NCBI GenBank assembly: GCA_013398955.1
Contig: VWPU01010350.1
Location: 1-64,000, forward strand
Source: Callaeas wilsoni
Taxonomy: Eukaryota > Chordata > Aves > Passeriformes > Callaeidae
Direction: 5' to 3'
Length of the DNA stretch: 64,000 nucleotides
This document shows, one piece after another, positions 23,899 through 35,513 of this stretch. Under the pieces are notes generated by a model. The model searched no databases and was not told the DNA's origin. It saw only the letters and a list, made by a program, of their open reading frames with translations. Position 1 is the stretch's first letter; each line of letters starts with the position of its first letter. The translations under genes and the position numbers were made by a program.

Positions 23899-24003
23899 GT
23901 GACCCACAGCATCCAGGTGTCCCTCATCCACAGCATTACACATCCAGGTGTCCCTGACCCACAGCATTACACATCCAGGTGTCCCTTGTCCACAGCATTC
24001 CAT
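23899..24003. repeat. 31-bp minisatellite, about 3.4 units
   Basis: Unit phase starts ATCCAGGTGTCCCT at 23911, 23942 and 23973, exactly 31 bp apart, each followed by CACAGCATT. A partial unit precedes the first. Units differ at two to four positions. Since 31 is not a multiple of three, the repeats are out of frame with one another, arguing against a coding repeat. Confidence 0.9.
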
Positions 24004-27000
24004 CACCCAGCTGAAATTCCTGCCCCAGGGGAGGTACCTGGGAGTTCCTACCTGAACCTGAGTGAATATAAATCCAATAGATGCTATGTGCCAGGGATTT
24101 CCCCTGGGAATTTTTCCTTGCTACTTAATGGATCCAGTTTGTGACCAACACTTTGACCAAGACTCTTTAGCAATCAAATCTCATTATGAAGTGTAGGAGT
24201 GGTAAGATCCTTACACCTTGTCTTTTTTTTCCTCTTTCTTATCCATTTTGTGAAGTAGTTTTTTTATGTTTTATACTGTCATATTACTCTAGATAATATC
24301 AATGAAAATGGCTGCATATCTGTTTTTCTGTGCAATTAAATTATTCCATAATAAACCCTACATGTGTGGATTTACAAACACCCTTCATTTGGTGTTGTTT
24401 GACTCTAATTTTCCCCAAGGAATTTATTAACAAGAACCTAGGTTGTCATTGCTTTCTTTTGAGGGTTGTGATAACATAAAATATGCAAAACACAGATCCA
24501 ATCTATTTTTTCAGGTTTTCATGTTTTCAGAGGACTTTTTTCCAAAATTAATAATCCTATATGAACCTTCACATTTCCCCACACTTACAACAAAACTCGT
24601 TTTGCAGGAGAAATTAGCTCATAGTACCCAAAGGATATCTTTAGCATTTTTAGTGAATTAAGGATGTGTTGGATTGCAAAGGTTTAGATGAACTGAAGGT
24701 GTCTCTAGACCAGTCTGTGGAAGAGAAATCCGTTGGCAATTGCTAAATGTAAAGCCAGTGGTGGAATCTGTACAAATACCTGGATCTGGAAAGACATGCA
24801 TAAAAATCTTGGTATAAACTGGTCCTGTTCTATCGCTCTTTCCCAGGCAGCTGGTTTAAGCAACTATTGCAAGTGGTTCTGGTTTAGTGGGATTTTGGTC
24901 TGAAGTGAGACCAATTCTGATGTTTTAGTGACATCCACACTCAGGTAACATCAGTTTTCACACAGTGGTTTAAGCTGACCTAGAAAAAAAGGTTATTCCA
25001 TTAATGTGAGGCATATTAAATGTCAGACCTGGAGTTTGACTCTAATATCGTGTACCCAAGCATTAATATGGATGTCTTGTTCACTCCTGCAGCATGTCCT
25101 AGAACTTTGCAAGTAAGGACATTCCTTGTTTGAAGGTACCTTATTCAACATTTCTTTTTGTTTCAAAACAAAAAACTGGCTTGGCTAAAAGAAGAATGCA
25201 AAGCAAAATTCAGCTGAATGACAAATCTGGCTGTTGGCTGCAGCATCCCAGTTTCTCTCTGTGGTTTTTTGGGAGGTCCAAGATTAGTTCAGAAAAACAG
25301 CTTGGATTAGGTAGAGTCCAGAGATGAAAATAAAAACTCTGTTCACTTAGATCAGCTCCCACTGATTAAACCTGAAGGTTCACAAACTGCATTATTGTTT
25401 GCTTTTTGATACAATTTGAAGAAATTAAATTATGTATTATTAATTCTGTCAAGAAACATGATAATTCCTTATACCTGCAGACACAAACCAAATGGTGTTG
25501 CCTGGAATAGGGTTACAGTGTTGACTTCAAGGCAAGACTGCCCTCAAATGAATTAGCTTGCGTACAGATATCAGCCTAGCTTGAGCTATGTGCAAATGTG
25601 ATGTCAAAATCATCCCCCAAAAAATTCATGAACCTACAGGAGGCTGGTTTATCTTGTTGCACTCTCACAATCAAATAATCCTTATTAGTGACAATGAAAT
25701 CAGAACAGATGTTATTTAATTATCACTGCATATCTTTGAGGACTTAAAGAGAAAATGTTGATGTGAATTTAAAGAAAACTGTATGTATGTAAATATGGCC
25801 AAAACCACTGATAAACTTCTACTGAATGTTCTAGATACACTAAAAATCAAAAATAACCATATCTCAGGAAGACTTCTCTCTTTCTGGGAAGCTAATTAAA
25901 TAGATGCACCTCCCATTCTCCTTAGAACTCACTGCTTGCCATATTTTAATACTGCATTTCTAAAAGGAAAATGGGAAATTAAAAAAGCATATCAATGTAA
26001 TAAGCTATATTTATAAGCCTCCTTTTTGACAAGTGACTCAGGGCACTATAAAGACAATTGAAGTCAAACTATAATCACACAAATTGTTATGAATGCATGT
26101 TATTGACTAATTAGAGGAAATCTAACCCCCAAAATTAGACTCAAAGTAAACAAATGTGGCACATCATTAAAAGCAAACAGTAGAGCAAGACAACAGGTTG
26201 TTTGTCTTAGTGTTGTTTCAGGAAGTTTAAAGATACTTTAACTTTTGTGATTTGTTTAACTTGCATTTTGTTGGGTTTTCTACCTTAAAGGACATAAGGC
26301 AGGATTTTCAGACATCTCAAAAATCTCATGAAATATTTATGTGCCTGAAACTTATCCATGGATGGAATAGAGAATGCTGACCCTAGGCAGCTGGGCTCTC
26401 TGCAACATGTGCCAAAGAATGGCTTGAAAAAGTCCTCCTCTTAACTAGGGAACAACTTAAAGTTGTCAGCAAGAAGGACACATTCCCTTCCAGAATTCGT
26501 GTGTGTGAAAATCAGGGCTGCCAGCAATTACCTCTGTCCTTTCAAGACTGACATCCTGAAATTTTCTCTTCCATCCATTTAAAAAAAAAAAAAAAAGGAT
26601 TCAGACTTCATTGCTGCAATGTACAGACTTCATAAATATTGATTTAATTTTTTTTTCCCTATGGAGGTTATTTACTCTGCTTTCTGGTGAGTTCTCTTCT
26701 GAGAAAAGATTGATCTGTGTTTGGACCTTTTCCAGGAAAAGGTGAGAATGCAACCGAGACTTATATTCATTTTTACAGATGGCCACACTAATCAAGTTAT
26801 GTTATTTGAAGGGAAAATGTCTGGCATTTCATATTGGGAAGAGCTTTGCATTTCTGATTTGTGTTAGACTGAGCACGTGAATTGAAGTCAGGCCTTGGGG
26901 ATTTAGGCAGGGGAGGAGACACATTTCAGCTGAGTTTAGACTTTGACAGCATCAATGTCTAACTCTAAGCTGGTCATCTGGGATCTTTCCACTGTCAGGA

Positions 27001-27737
27001 GAAGAAGTGACAACTTTGAGTGATCATTTTATCTAATGTTCTTAAGTTTCAGGTTCTTATTTTCATTTAAAGTTCTTTTCATTGCTTAATTTTTTTTCTC
27101 AAAGAGCACCCCTGTTTATAAGGGGGTTTACCAGGCCCAAGAAAAAAGAATTAACTGATTTAAACCACAATCACTTACAGATTATTAAACAATAAATGTA
27201 AAAAAAAAAAAGGCATGAAATTTATTAAAGGATGAAAGTCATGCCTTTGACTCAAACCCCAGTCAATTAAAGAGTTGCCATTTTGGATCAGTGTTTATCT
27301 TCCCTGGCCTTCAATGTTCAGAGTGATGGAAGTTATGTAGTTCTTTCAGGTAATCTATTAACCATTTCATGAGCCTTACCATGAGCCACTAGGAAAGTTT
27401 TCCTCCAGCTCAACATAAATCTCCCCAGATAGATCAACTAAAAAACCAGAGGCTTAAAATTCTATGGTCATGGAGAAGAGGCAATTTCCTGGTCTGCAGC
27501 AACCCTTCTGTGCATTTCAGTACTGCTAACATGTCTTTCTATGATCTCGTTTCTCACTTGATAGCAAGAGACTTTCTTGTTAACAACCAGAAGTCAAAAT
27601 ATTTTGACTGTTAAGACCATGAAAAAAGAAGAGAAATATACTTAAAATGCTTTCACTGCTTCTAAATACTGAGGCTTTCAAATTTTTTTTTTTTTCCATC
27701 TTCAACTAAACAGATTTTATTAATGCTGGTTTGACAG

Positions 27738-27915
27738 TCTGAGGTGGTTTAACCCCAGCTGGCAACTAAGTACCACACAATCCCTTGCTCATTCCTTCAA
27801 CCCCCTGGCCTGGTGGGATGGGGAGAAGAATCAAAACCAGGTAAAACTCGTGGATTAAAATAACAACTAATTTAATAATTGGTAATGTGAAGAATTAATT
27901 AGTTATTAAATATAA
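27738..27915 (-). mobile_element. ERV LTR fragment (ERVL-like), minus strand
   Basis: The plus strand reads GAGGTGGTTTAACCCCAGCT, GGCAACTAAGTACCACACAA, TGGTGGGATGGGGAGAAGAA, GTAAAACTCGTGGATTAAAA. This is the reverse complement of the 3' (R-U5) end of an avian LTR family whose terminus reads GGTTAAACCACGACA. The same family occurs on the plus strand ending at 58188. Only the U5-side end is retained, fading into AT-rich sequence directly beside a CR1. Confidence 0.75.
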
Positions 27916-27919
27916 TACA

Positions 27920-27997
27920 TTAATAGAATGATAGAATAGTTTGGGTTGGGAGGGACCTTTTAAAGAACATCAACCCCCTTGCAATGAGCAGGGACGT
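27920..27997 (-). mobile_element. CR1 LINE tail fragment, first of a tandem pair
   Basis: Reads AATGATAGAATAGTTTGGGT, TGGGAGGGACCTTTTAAAGA, then CAACCCCCTTGCAATGAGCA on the plus strand. Only about 75 bp of the 3' end remain before the tail of a second CR1 in the same orientation starts. Confidence 0.9.
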
Positions 27998-28003
27998 GGA
28001 AAC

Positions 28004-28432
28004 ACAGAATCACAGAAGGGTTTGGTTGGAAGGGACCCTAAAAACCATCCAGTTCCACCCCCTGCCATGGCTAGGGACACCTCCCACTGTCCCAGGGGGC
28101 TCTCAGCCCCATCCAGCCTGGCCTTGGACACTTCCAGGGGTCCAGGGGCAGCCACAGCTTCTGTGGGCGCCCTGTGCCAGGGCCTCCCCACCCTTACAGG
28201 GAAAGATTTCTAAATCTAGCTCTGCCCTCTTTCAGTTTGAAGCCATTCCTCTTTGTCCTATCTCTACATACTCTTATAAAAATCTCTCCTTCACCTATAG
28301 GCCTCCTTTAAGTACTGAAATGTTGCAATAAATTTGACCTGGAGTGTTCTCTTCTTCAGGCTGAACAATCCCAATTCTCCCAGCCTTTCCTCACAGGAGA
28401 GGTGCTCCATCCCTCTGATCATCGACGAGATG
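28004..28432 (-). mobile_element. CR1 LINE 3' end, about 430 bp
   Basis: Starts with the reversed tail AGAATCACAGAAGGGTTTGG and keeps all terminal blocks: CACCCCCTGCCATGG, CCCCATCCAGCCTGGCCTTG, GCCCTGTGCCAGGGCCTCC, GAAGCCATTCCTCTTTGTCC, CTTCAGGCTGAACAATCCCA, and CACAGGAGAGGTGCTCCATC. Longest CR1 copy of the window. It abuts another CR1 in the same orientation and the LTR fragment, forming one TE island. Plus-strand frames across it are antisense CR1. Confidence 0.95.
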
Positions 28433-31400
28433 ATCACACCTCTGATTTAGAGTAAACATTACCCAGCAACAACTGAAACATCACTGTATTATCAACCATA
28501 AGCTCAACCTTAATCCAAAATACAGTGCTGTGCAAGCTACTGAGAAGAAAATGAACTGCATCCCAGCTGAAACCAGGGCACAGTCTTCAAATCTCTTACC
28601 TTTTGTTTTTTGAAAGGATTAAAAAAGTGAGTTGAGGTGGTCTGTAGAATAGTTGTTCACAGCATGGTTTAATTTGGTTCAAAATACAAACATGGAGCAG
28701 AAATAAGAGAAACTTCTTTCAAATTTCGCTGTTGTTGTCTTTCATGTGAGTGTGACAGTTTGGTGAAGTTTAGGTTTTTAAATACTAGATCCTGGATATC
28801 CCCAGGAGGTGGGAAGAGGAAGAGAATCAGCCATTTATTGTCTGATGACTCTCAAATTCTACTGGTTTGAGGTGGGACAGAGTTATTTTTCTTTACAGTA
28901 GTAGTGATGCATGTTTGATCCCATGGCTAGGCACAATGCCATTTCAATTGACCCTTCCTAGGAACTGTGAAATTCCTCCATCACTTTATGTATCCCTTGA
29001 TAATCAATACAGACCTAAATCAAAAATAAATAAAATAAAAAATTGGGATCTGTTTGCTAAAGTGTGCTAAGTTCATGTTTTCTTTCACAATTGGGGCAGC
29101 CTACAAACATGCACAGGATAAATATTGGTGGCCAGAATAACAACTTGATTGCTTTTCAATGTGTGCCCTTTCTTTTGGTGATCTTTCAAAATACTTTTGT
29201 TTAGCACCTGTTCCCACCATTAGAATCAGCATTAAGGTAAATCTCTTTCTAGTGTATAATTTCTTCCCTCTGGTTTATCCTGGGGTTCAAAGCATGTAGA
29301 GACATGAAGGGGAAGGAGAGATGACATCTCCCTTTAAAATGCAACCAATTTCAGGCAAACAACTTACGCTTTCACTATTTTGATGTTAAACATATACTTC
29401 ATGTTAAAAGCAATCAGCCAGAAGAGGGAGAAGTAATTAAAGCCAAAAGACACAGAGAGTAAAGATTTCGGTAGCAGTTCTTTTTCTTTTCCATTTTGTT
29501 TTCCTCTCTTTCTTCCTCCATGAAGCCAATTTCATTTTCAGAGCCTGAAATTACATTGCAATCTCAAAGCCATTTCTCTTCTTTTTGCTGGAATACAGAG
29601 ATTGCTGGTTACTGCTGTTCTAGGTTTTTTTTTCACCTTCTGTAAAACAGAAGGCTTGCAGGAGTACTATTTTGACAAGCACTAAAAAGAAAGCAGACAG
29701 GCTTGGTATAGAAGTGCTTTAAAATCTCGTGTGCAGTGTATTGTATTACAGCACAGTCATCTGACTGGAAGGAAAACACAAGTCCTGTCTCTGTGATAAG
29801 CTTCTCTCCAAAAGAAGTGAAACTACCTGCAACACAGTCCTGAAGCATAAAAGGGCTTAGGTCTGAATTGGAGGGGGAATAAAAACCATCTTCATGAACA
29901 AGAAGGTGTGAAGACCTTGGTCTCAGGAAATGCATTCGAGGTGCTTGTCATGGGTTGAGCAGATGAGATCATCACTGTATATCACTCAGATTCAAAATTA
30001 AGTACAGGTCAAAATGAAAATCACATCAAGGGTCTTCCTTTAGTTGTTAATTAAGAACCCTGAAGTAAAATGCCCATGAACTTCACCATACAGCCAGTAG
30101 TAGGAAGGGCCATAGGCTGGGACTTAGTACTGGATAAAAGCACAGTCCCTCTGCTTGTCTTTTTGTGCAGTTTATGCTTTTATTGTAGATCCTGGAGAGC
30201 CAGCACCATCCAGTCTTTTTATCCCATCGTGATGAACAGCAAAACTTATGTCTGTGCCTGCCCTTACCTCTCAGCAAGAGAGAGAGCCCTAGCCCAACAA
30301 TCATTCACGCCTGCACAGGGGATCCGCAGCTATGAATACAACCAGCAATTCAGAGAACAAAGGGATGTGTGGAGGTGTTCCCAGGGTGGCATAATTCCTC
30401 CTGGGACTCTTCTTTGTTCCACTGGTGAAGGACTTTGGTCAGCTCTAAAACTGTGTTGGTAATTCCTGACGTGAACGCAGACGGACAGGCTGCCGTGGCA
30501 GCCGTCCACCAAACCCATCTGTAGATTCTGCCCTAGGAATATAAGAATCTGCACTAGGAATGATTTGCACTCTAAAGTAAGATAATAATTTATATTAGAT
30601 AACTTTGCTTTAATGTCTCATGATGTATGGCATAGGTTTTGCATTTTTGGAACCAATCCACTGCTGTCAATGAATCCAATCATGTGAGGAAGACTGGAGA
30701 GTTGGGGTCACCTCTTGGAATCTGATTAGAATATTAGAGACTCTCAGAGCCTCCTTAAAGAGTTTAACAGAGAACAATATTCTCTTTTTAAAAATTTATA
30801 GGATGGTTAAAAAAGCAATTTTAAAAAGACTCTAATTTTCATTTAAATTCTATAGGGTTTTTATGATTATATCTATGGAACTTGATATTTCCATTTCTAT
30901 AATTTATGTACAGATCTGTAAAAGTTTATTGTAATATTCTTACAAAATTCACCAGGCTTTTCCAGAAGGATCTGTAGCTTCCTATTTTCAGTGCATTTAA
31001 TTTTGGAAGAGCTGAGAGTTTTGTTTCCTTGCTTTAAAAACACACACAAAAAACCTGCTGTCATAAAATTCAAAGTGATCAATAAAGAGTTAAAATAATT
31101 CATAGGCTTCCTCACTCCCACATGGCTGGCAAGCAGCTTCAGCTGTTGCTGGACTTGCAGCAGGAATGTATACACAGAAATTAATGGTGCTGTTTGTGAA
31201 ATAAGAAGGGAAAAAGAGAATGTCTCCATTCCACTTGATACACCTGGGAGGGCACAAGGTAAACTGTGCACAGCACACTGTGCATCACAACTCTCCTCCC
31301 AGATGAATGGCCAAAGCCTCTGGAAAGCATATGGCTTAAGCAAATTAAGAGTGTCTGGAGCTGTTTACTAATGAGGAAAAAGCAAGCAAACAAAATTGAA

Positions 31401-34400
31401 TGTATTAGTCCATCACTAACTAAAGGGCACTGTATGACAGCAACAAAATAAACAGATAAATCAGTAAAATCCAGTAATCCTGCCAAATAAATCACAGGCT
31501 CACTGACAATTAAACGTAGCCTACTTTGACTCAAATAGCATCACGTCTTTACAGGCCAAAAAAAAAAGACTTTGCAAAGCCTTCCATGCAATCATGTTAG
31601 CTTAAATCACCTGTGAAGTAGCAAACAATAGATGGCATTTAATATGAGAGGGAAAATAATTTGGCAGAAAGATCAAGGGTTGTCAAGGCTTGTTACTTTC
31701 TCATACTTTTGAAAAAGACCAAGGCCTGGAAAGGCCTTTGTAACTGGACCATCAAAGGTCCCCACAGACTGTTCAGCCCTGGTGTGAAGGAAGCTCCTAC
31801 ACAAGAAGCAGACTAACGCTTGTTTGACAACTCAAAAGCTTATCTGAACTTTTCCAGAATCCAGTGGATTCCAACCAACGTTTCAGCAATAAATCAGCCC
31901 CTGTTTAGACCACCCACTAAGTTCTAACATGAAGTCTCATGGCAAGGAACATGAAAGTGTTATGCTTTAGGGAAAATCGTTTCATACTAGGACCATGAGT
32001 AAATTGAGAGTTAAACCAAGCTCTGCTGCCCCAAATTAGAGGAACAGGTATGGTTGGTATCATGTTACCTCATTTTCTTTCAGTGGGGCAGCATAGGGGT
32101 TTATGTAAGCTAAGTACAGTTCTTTAAAAGCCTTTTGATTTATAACACTCTTGATTAAATTGGACTAAATTTAAATCTTCATAATACACCTTATATTCAA
32201 AGCAGAGCCATCCATTCCAGTCAGAGTTCAGAAAATCAGTGAAAATATTACACCTCCATGTTGTGCCTAAGACAGTTTTTACTACAGGGGTGACTGAAAG
32301 TATCTTGTGAATGTGGTGTTTATGCATTATTCTGGCATGTTCTCTTTAATGTTTGCAGATAAATAAGGTTAATATTACTATGCATAAGCTTAGAAATGTT
32401 CTTTATTATCTGAGGTGATTACTTGTTTCCCTTCAGATACCAGCTCTGAAGTGTGTAATAGCAAGGCAAGAGAAGAGCTGGAGTTTTGTTTTCTTTCAAG
32501 TGCAGACATCTCTGTCGGTTTAGAACACAGCAGCCTTACTGGCTTAGCCCCTCCACCACAATACTTTTTCACAGATTCTGTCAGAAATGTGAATTTGTCA
32601 GATTATACCCATCCTTCTACAGAACAGAAGTTTTTCCTGAGACACCGAGTGGCAGAGTCAGAAAGTTCTATTGCTTTGATTTTTCAAAAACTTGAAAACA
32701 ATGGTCAATCAGAAATTTTGGCATTAATTTCTGACCTGTTCCCTTGTTGAACATATCTCTAATGAACAATGATAAGGTCAGATTTCTTGCCAAGACATCA
32801 TTTCCCAACTGAGACAAGCGCAGTAGAGACATTCTGGGAGGAAAGGAAGAGTGCTTAAGAAATTAATGGATACTTCCAGAATGCAGTTCTATTTCTACAT
32901 AACCATGTCTGCGTCACAGCAGACTCTGATATTTTTAATTCAGTGAGACGTTACAAAGGCATGGAATTCTTTGCTGTGGTAAACCTTTTGTAATCGCAAG
33001 CAGTGGAAATGAAATCTGAAGTCCTGGTTAAGCTGAGAGCCACAGAGTCCCTACCCTACGCTGAAATTACTGTAATGGTAATACTGCCCCACAGAAAGAG
33101 AAAGAAATAAAAATCAAACAAACAAACAAATGAAAAGCACACAGAAAATCTTTCCTGACAGGGGAAAAAAAAAAAAAAAAAAAAAAAAATGGCATGGGTG
33201 AATTTTTATGAGAGACTCAGTTAAAAAGACAATTACATAGAATTAAGCATGGAGATGCTGATAAACGCAAAAGAGGAAACAGATGATTGACCCCGCACTA
33301 AAGTTTAACACCAAATTTAGGAATAACTGCTGGTTTTGAATGACGTCTGCTTATTCAGAGTGCAGGATTTCCAACAAAAATTCAGTTCAAAAAGCAGAAA
33401 TTGTTGTTCTGATTACCAAGAGCTTAGGAGTGCCAGGTCTCCATACAGGTTTTTCAAGGAGTTGAGAGCCTGGATTAAGAATCTCCCTCTTCAGTGTTGG
33501 ATCCAGAGCCTACTTACCCTGTGAGACCTGGCAGGAAAAACACCTAAGATTTTAGACTGCATCTTTAGGAATTGTTTTTCTGGGAAAAGAAGCTCACTGT
33601 TTCTTTCAGCTGTTGTTCTACCACCTCAGAACTCTAAAGAGAGATAATTATTTGGACAGTGCTGAATTACTCAGAATGCATACACTGCTGAGCAGAAGCC
33701 GACTTGACTCCTTTTGGAAAGCTTGGTGAGAATAATTATCTAATTTACAGACACTGCAGAAAATATCTATAATAAATGATGGTCCCTGTTCGGAACAGAA
33801 TGCATCACAGAGCCAGATTAAAATACAGTTAATTGTACAGAATGAGGGGGGTGTAGGGGGACAGAAATAGGATGCAATTTACAAAAGAGAAAACATGCCT
33901 TAGAGAGGCATCTCTAAAATACATCTCTAAATATAGAGTGATGATAGACAAGAAAACTAAACCCACAGACTCGAACATCTTTGTGGCTTGAAATCCATGT
34001 CCAAGCTATACAGCTGGTGCTCATCTCAAACAGGAAATGTCATTTCTAAACTCTTAGTACCATCTGATTTTAAGGGCCAAATCACCACAACTGAATTATA
34101 ATCAAATGTGTAACAGTTCTTTCATTTTATTTTATTAAGATCACTATTTCAGAATAATAAAGGTTAGAAAAAAATAGGGGGAAATACAGATGGAGTCAAA
34201 GAGCAACCATATACTTAGAGAAAATGCAGTGTATATACTAAAGACATTTGATCTTCACACGTCTTCCATAAACTAGGACAAATATCCATCTATTTGAATA
34301 TTCTTCAGTCTTACTGTCAAGTAATATTTACCTAGGTTCTGTAAAACTGAAGGATGTGATAAAATTTCCAAAGCTGTGAACTGCTTCAATGCCAATGGCA

Positions 34401-35304
34401 GGCTTTTTGAGTGATGGATTTTTTTGTGCTTCTGGCCATGGGAATAATAACTAATTTCACAACACAGAAACTTTCAATCTACCATCAGCAGAAAATTAAA
34501 ATTCCTAGAGTAACTATACAAGGCTTTTAAATACAAAAGTAAACAGCTGCTTCAGCCACTCTAGGCAATACAAGCACATTTTCATTAATGCCATCAGAGA
34601 AACGCCACTGTCCTGGATAATGAGGTGAAAATTTATCTGGAGTGATCAAAGGTAAAGGTCAGCAACAAGAAATCAAGGATTTAGCCACAGATCTGAACAC
34701 AACTCTCCGTGAATTTGAGGTCTGTCCATAAGATTAACAATTTTTTAATAATAAACCAAGAGTACCAAATTATTAGTTCTACGGAGTAACAACTTTGGAA
34801 AGGGATTCTACACACAGAAGGAAAATTCACATCCAAGGTGTGTGAATACAAACCTTTTTTGTAATCTCCACCTGCTCATCAACTGATAGAGGTTAGAACA
34901 TCTCCAAGACAAATGCCTGGAACATAGAAGTGGATTAATGCTACGGCTGGAGTGGGCTGTACTGTGTTGGAGTGTAGAATAATCAGAGGCACTGGCATAT
35001 TTGGCACTTCAAAGCTTGTCCTCACATAGCTGGATATCCACTTGGAAAAACATGCACAAAGAGGGATGAACTTCACAGTCCCCAGTGGTGGAAACAGGAA
35101 AGCTACCAAGCTCCCAAAGGACCAGTGGGAAACAGATGCAGAAAATGCATCCTGACTGATGGCACCAAACAGGGAGCCTGGACACCACTTTAAATGAGGC
35201 CCATGTTGATGACAAACATTCTGTGCTGGAAGCAGCACAAGTATGATGAAGACTTGGTGATGAGAAGAGACCAGAACCTAAAGAGTCAGGCACCAGAAGA
35301 GTTA
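28433..35304. other. 6.9 kb non-coding DNA, no gene seen
   Basis: Frames up to 148 codons exist (minus strand, 30897-31343; plus strand, 30070-30462) but carry no family signature. A simple AAAC repeat and an A25 homopolymer lie at 33115-33189. Nothing else was identified. Confidence 0.5.
33115..33189. repeat. (CAAA)n and poly(A) tract
   Basis: A CAAA microsatellite (33115-33130) is followed about 35 bp later by an A25 homopolymer (33165-33189), the longest homopolymer in the window. Avian CR1 elements do not end in poly(A), so this is not a CR1 tail. It could be a simple repeat or the tail of an old retrocopy, but no recognisable mRNA lies directly upstream. Confidence 0.8.
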
Positions 35305-35513
35305 GAAACAGGGAAATTCTCATTGGACATAATGGAAAAATGCCTTTGGTGTGATGGTGGTTAAAGATTAAATCATCCCAAGGGGTTGTGGAACCTCTGT
35401 CCTTGAAGATTTTCAGAATTTAACTGGATAAGACCCGAGCAAATTGATTTAACTTTGTTAGTCCTTCACTAAAAAGTCCTTGTAACTTAAATCTTTCTAT
35501 GATTGTGTTCTAT
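35305..35513 (+). mobile_element. Old, highly diverged CR1 3' end
   Basis: Recognisable CR1 order with many substitutions: AGAAACAGGGAAATTC, GTGATGGTGGTTAAA, GGGGTTGTGGAACCTCTGTC, CTTGAAGATTTTCAGAATTT, AACTGGATAAGACC, then a degraded tail CTTTCTATGATTGTG. Divergence is much higher than in the other copies, so this is probably one of the oldest insertions here. Confidence 0.7.

Larger units (their letters stand above)
18046..27737. other. 9.7 kb AT-rich non-coding DNA, few repeats
   Basis: No CR1 or LTR is recognised across this span. It contains an AT tandem repeat (22692-22756), a 31-bp minisatellite (23899-24003), two GC-elevated patches (21420-22000 and about 23380-24050), and homopolymers A16 (26581-26596), A12 (27200-27211) and T13 (27683-27695). 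Frames up to 118 codons occur in the GC-elevated patches but none is recognisable. Confidence 0.5.

Noticed and set aside
23375..24144. Plus-strand frames of 118 and 81 codons around the minisatellite
   Set aside because: The 31-bp unit shifts frame with each repeat, and no family resemblance was found.
33165..33189. A25 tract as the tail of a processed pseudogene
   Set aside because: No mRNA-like or coding sequence and no AATAAA at the expected spacing that I could link to a parent gene; a simple repeat is more economical.
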